In this document: piece by piece, positions 5,066 through 7,049 of the stretch | Layout: every line of letters starts with the position of its first letter | Position numbering within the stretch: the first letter of the stretch is position 1 | Translations under genes and position numbers: made by a program | Notes under the pieces: generated by a model | The model's input: only the letters and a program-made list of their open reading frames with translations | Databases searched by the model: none | What the model was told of the DNA's origin: nothing | Source: Chitinophagaceae bacterium | GTDB taxonomy: Bacteria; Bacteroidota; Bacteroidia; Chitinophagales; Chitinophagaceae | Assembly: GCA_025351145.1 (NCBI GenBank) | Contig: JANXWM010000430.1 | Span: forward strand, 1-7,049 | Direction: 5' to 3' | DNA: 7,049 nt

Positions 5066-5929
5066 ATGAAACAAATAAACCGTCGTTCATTCCTTTTTCA
5101 AACAACAAAAGCTGCAGGTGCAGCATTCGCATTATCGCAGTTGCCATCGCAACTGTTTGCCGCCGCTGCAGGCAGTAACATGCCCATTGGCTTTCAGTCC
5201 TGGACAGTGAAAGACAAGCTTGGTAAAGACTTTCCCGGAACGCTGAAAATGATGGCGGACATGGGCTACAAAATGATAGAAATGTGCTCACCAAAAGGTT
5301 ATGCGCAAATAGGTTTTGGAACCTTTGCAGCCATGAAAACTGCTGACATAAAAAAGACGATCAATGATGCCGGGCTCACCTGCCCAAGCTGTCATTTTGG
5401 TTCCGCAGAATTTGCCGAAGACAAAATAGATGAAACCATTCAATTTGCGCAGGAGCTGGGCCTTACGCAAATGATATGCTCAACATTCTGGCTGCCCAAG
5501 ACTGCAACATTAGATGACTATAAAGCTTCTGCAGATAAACTAAATAAAGCTGCGGTTAAAATAAAAACAGCGGGCATACAAACCGGTTTTCACAACCACG
5601 AATTTGAGTTTGCACAATTAGGTGGCCAGCTTATTTACGATGCATTGATGAGTAAGTTTGATGCTGATCTTGTGAAGATGCAGTTTCAGACAGAAGTAAT
5701 AAATCTTGGTTATAAAGCCGCAGACTATTTTAAAAAGTATCCGGGAAGATTTGTTTCATCGCACTTGTCAGACTGGACAACCGATAAAAAAGAAGTACCC
5801 GTTGGCCAGGGTGTTATTGACTGGAAGGAATTTTTTGCCGCCGCCAAAACAGGGGGCGTAAAAAACTTTTTTGTAGAGATGGAACTGGATAAGTTTAAAG
5901 ACAGCGCTGCTTATATTCATGCCATGTAA
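5066..5929 (+). CDS. Tat-exported sugar phosphate isomerase/epimerase-like TIM-barrel protein
   Basis: The protein is 287 aa and belongs to the xylose isomerase-like/AP-endonuclease-2 TIM-barrel superfamily. The N-terminus is a twin-arginine signal: NRRSFLFQ (5-12), then an Ala-rich hydrophobic stretch to about residue 36, so it should act outside the cytoplasm. IGFQSWTVKD (41-50) is the typical first strand of the barrel. Other family landmarks are MIEMCSP (E72), CHFGS (H110), TGFHNHEFEF (173-182), YPGRFVSSHLSDW (225-237, H233) and FFVEMEL (E271). The segment that usually carries a metal-binding Asp (as in LD.YW) reads VKMQFQTEV, with Gln instead. The frame is open upstream to a GTG at 4997, but that lies inside the repeat and would bury the Tat motif, so ATG 5066 is chosen. 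With the upstream Gfo/Idh/MocA enzyme it suggests extracytoplasmic keto-sugar or glycoside conversion. The exact reaction is not readable. Confidence 0.9.
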   Translation: MKQINRRSFLFQTTKAAGAAFALSQLPSQLFAAAAGSNMPIGFQSWTVKDKLGKDFPGTLKMMADMGYKMIEMCSPKGYAQIGFGTFAAMKTADIKKTINDAGLTCPSCHFGSAEFAEDKIDETIQFAQELGLTQMICSTFWLPKTATLDDYKASADKLNKAAVKIKTAGIQTGFHNHEFEFAQLGGQLIYDALMSKFDADLVKMQFQTEVINLGYKAADYFKKYPGRFVSSHLSDWTTDKKEVPVGQGVIDWKEFFAAAKTGGVKNFFVEMELDKFKDSAAYIHAM

Positions 5930-6000
5930 GAATCCAATCATTTTAGGACACACTTGTAAATTGCTTTGTTAACAACACTAACAACACAAAAAATAAAACA

Positions 6001-6713
6001 ATGAAACAATTTAAAATTTGTTTACTCGTATCAGCAACTTTTATCATGGCAACTTTTACGCATGCGCAAACTGTTGATGAAGTAATCAACAAACATATTG
6101 ATGCCATTGGCGGCAAAGATAAAATTGCGCAGGTCAATTCGATGTATATGGAAGCCAGCACGCAAATGATGGGGAATGATAACCCTGTTGTAACAAATAT
6201 CCTGAATGGTAAAGGTTTTAAAAGTGAAACGGAATTCAACGGGCAAAAATTAGTAAGATGTTATACCGACAAAGGTGGATGGAACATTAATCCGTTTGCA
6301 GGCGGCACTGACGCAGTTGCCATGACAGATGATGAGTACAATTCTGTGAAAGATGATATTATTATTGGGGGAGCTTTATTTAACTACTCGGCAAACCATA
6401 TTGGCAAAGCAGAATTGCAGGGAACAGAAGGCGGAAATTATAAGATCAAGCTAACCTCTGCAAATAACCTTGAGTCCACATACTACATCGATATGGCAAC
6501 TTATTATCTCACAAAAATGGTAAGGCAGGGAGAAATGCAGGGCCAGCAGGTAGCTGTTACAGCCACCTTTTCCAATTATCAAAAACAGATGTGGGTTTTG
6601 TAATGCCCTATACAACCGAAATCGATTTAGGGTCTTTTCAACTGTCAACCACTATTAAAAAGGTAGAAGTAAATAAAGCAATTGATCCGGCTATTTTTGA
6701 AATGCCAAAATAA
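6001..6713 (+). pseudogene. LolA-like exported protein with a -1 frameshift near the C-terminus
   Basis: The ATG at 6001 begins a Sec signal peptide (residues 1-22, hydrophobic core LLVSATFIMATF, likely cleavage after THA). The mature domain resembles Bacteroidota proteins annotated as outer membrane lipoprotein-sorting (LolA-like fold): VDEVINKHIDAIGGKDKI near the mature start, then repeating beta strands. In the first frame, translation stops at 6601-6603 after 200 aa, ending in an unconvincing KQMWVL. If one A is added to the A5 run at 6581-6585, the frame continues as YQKTDVGFVMPYTTEIDLG and on to an FEMPK ending at the TAA at 6711-6713. That gives 237 aa with the C-terminus typical of the family (DPAIFEMPK). 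So one base has been lost, either in the genome or in the read. The A-rich leader (about 5971-6000) and the absence of a Shine-Dalgarno site are normal for the phylum. Its link to the isomerase 71 bp upstream is uncertain. Confidence 0.85.
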
Positions 6714-6760
6714 TCACCCGCCGCTTTACTGTTTTCACCATATCTGTTGTGTAATTATTT

Positions 6761-6880
6761 GGAACCCAGCAACAGATCGTTGTGAGGCTTTACTTGCGTC
6801 GCACTCTTGCACAGTTGGAAATTTTATTCAGCTTTTATCTCAGCGTAGATTTAAGCGGTTTAATATAGCGAAGCAATTAA
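6761..6880 (+). repeat. Dispersed intergenic repeat, copy D
   Basis: The core TTGCGTCGCACTCTTGCAC (6794-6812) differs at one base from the other cores. It is preceded by GGAACCCAGC and TGTGAGGCTTT and followed by ATTCAGCTTTTAT and CGTAGATTTAAGCG, which match copy B read in reverse. TATAGCGAAGC near the end recalls TTAGCGAAGC in copy A. The copy fills most of the gap between the LolA-like gene and the GxxExxY gene. Confidence 0.82.
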
Positions 6881-6881
6881 C

Positions 6882-6914
6882 CACAGAGTTACACAGAGTT
6901 TTTTTCACAGAGTT
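6882..6914 (+). repeat. Three copies of CACAGAGTT in the leader of the GxxExxY gene
   Basis: CACAGAGTT occurs at 6882-6890, 6892-6900 and 6906-6914, spaced 10 and 14 bp apart. From general recollection, similar CACAGAGTT runs precede GxxExxY genes in other genomes, so the block may travel with the gene. It sits directly upstream of the ribosome binding site. Confidence 0.75.
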
Positions 6915-6921
6915 AAAGGAG
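6915..6921 (+). promoter_or_regulatory. Strong Shine-Dalgarno site AAAGGAG for the GxxExxY gene
   Basis: AAAGGAG lies 6 nt before the ATG at 6928. It is the only strong Shine-Dalgarno match before a start in this window. Bacteroidota rarely rely on such sites, so it both fixes the start and hints at an origin outside the host's usual gene set. Confidence 0.7.
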
Positions 6922-6927
6922 TTTTCT

Positions 6928-7049
6928 ATGAGTGAGAATGAAATTACTGAACAAATATTAAAAGCAGCATTTAAAGTGCATACAGAATTGGGGCCGGGTT
7001 TATTAGAATCATCATACAAAGAGTGTTTGTACTATGAATTAATACAAAG
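6928..7049 (+). CDS. GxxExxY-family protein, N-terminal fragment (3' end outside window)
   Basis: The first 40 codons are present, and the gene runs off the right edge. HTELGPGLLESSYKECLYYEL (residues 18-38) is the defining signature of the GxxExxY family (PDDEXK_3-like, Pfam PF13366): G-L-L-E-S-S-Y gives the G..E..Y spacing, preceded by the usual helix ITEQILKAAFKVH. The family is about 120-130 aa, so roughly two thirds is missing, including the part expected to hold the remaining nuclease-like residues. The family is predicted to have a PD-(D/E)XK nuclease-like fold, has no well-established function that I know of, and occurs sporadically across bacteria, consistent with horizontal transfer. 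The start is supported by the AAAGGAG site 6 nt upstream. The gene lies next to the dispersed repeat at 6761 and downstream of the CACAGAGTT repeats. Confidence 0.9.
   Translation, partial: MSENEITEQILKAAFKVHTELGPGLLESSYKECLYYELIQ

Noticed and set aside
6578..6590. Programmed -1 ribosomal frameshift in the LolA-like gene
   Set aside because: The run has only five A's, and CAAAAAC does not form the canonical X XXY YYZ heptamer. No stimulatory stem-loop is evident. A simple one-base deletion is the plainer reading.

Overview
The window looks like a chromosomal segment of a Bacteroidota bacterium, most plausibly a Chitinophagaceae-like soil or freshwater organism. This is an inference from three things: the gene families present (a GMC oxidoreductase, a Tat-exported Gfo/Idh/MocA oxidoreductase, a Tat-exported sugar isomerase/epimerase and a LolA-like periplasmic protein), A-rich leaders with little Shine-Dalgarno signal, and dispersed intergenic repeats. 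All genes accepted here are on the plus strand.

Layout. Bases 1-306 hold the C-terminal end of a GMC-family FAD oxidoreductase. A 239-bp spacer contains a dispersed repeat copy and a 16-bp perfect palindrome. Bases 546-2457 hold three tightly packed, AT-rich genes: a TIGR04255-family protein and two unrecognised proteins. They are 10 and 0 nt apart, so they form one operon. Bases 2458-3238 are a 781-bp non-coding, repeat-dense stretch. It holds two 100-bp direct repeats that each carry a hairpin, a 21-bp minisatellite of 8 to 9 units, and a reverse copy of the dispersed repeat. Next come a Tat-exported Gfo/Idh/MocA oxidoreductase (3239-4837), a 228-bp spacer with an inverted pair of dispersed repeats, a Tat-exported sugar isomerase/epimerase-like protein (5066-5929), a LolA-like exported protein broken by an apparent one-base deletion (6001-6713), another dispersed repeat copy, and the start of a GxxExxY-family gene (6928 to the window edge).

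How it fits together. The GMC, Gfo/Idh/MocA and TIM-barrel isomerase families commonly occur together in Bacteroidota. There they are associated with oxidation, isomerisation and elimination of sugars or glycosides through keto-sugar intermediates, often outside the cytoplasm. That role is inferred here, and the substrate cannot be read from the sequence. The AT-rich three-gene cassette interrupts this metabolic neighbourhood, differs sharply from it in base composition, and is bordered by repeats. It looks like an acquired accessory module. It is the best candidate in the window for an undescribed system, although its function cannot be read from the sequence.
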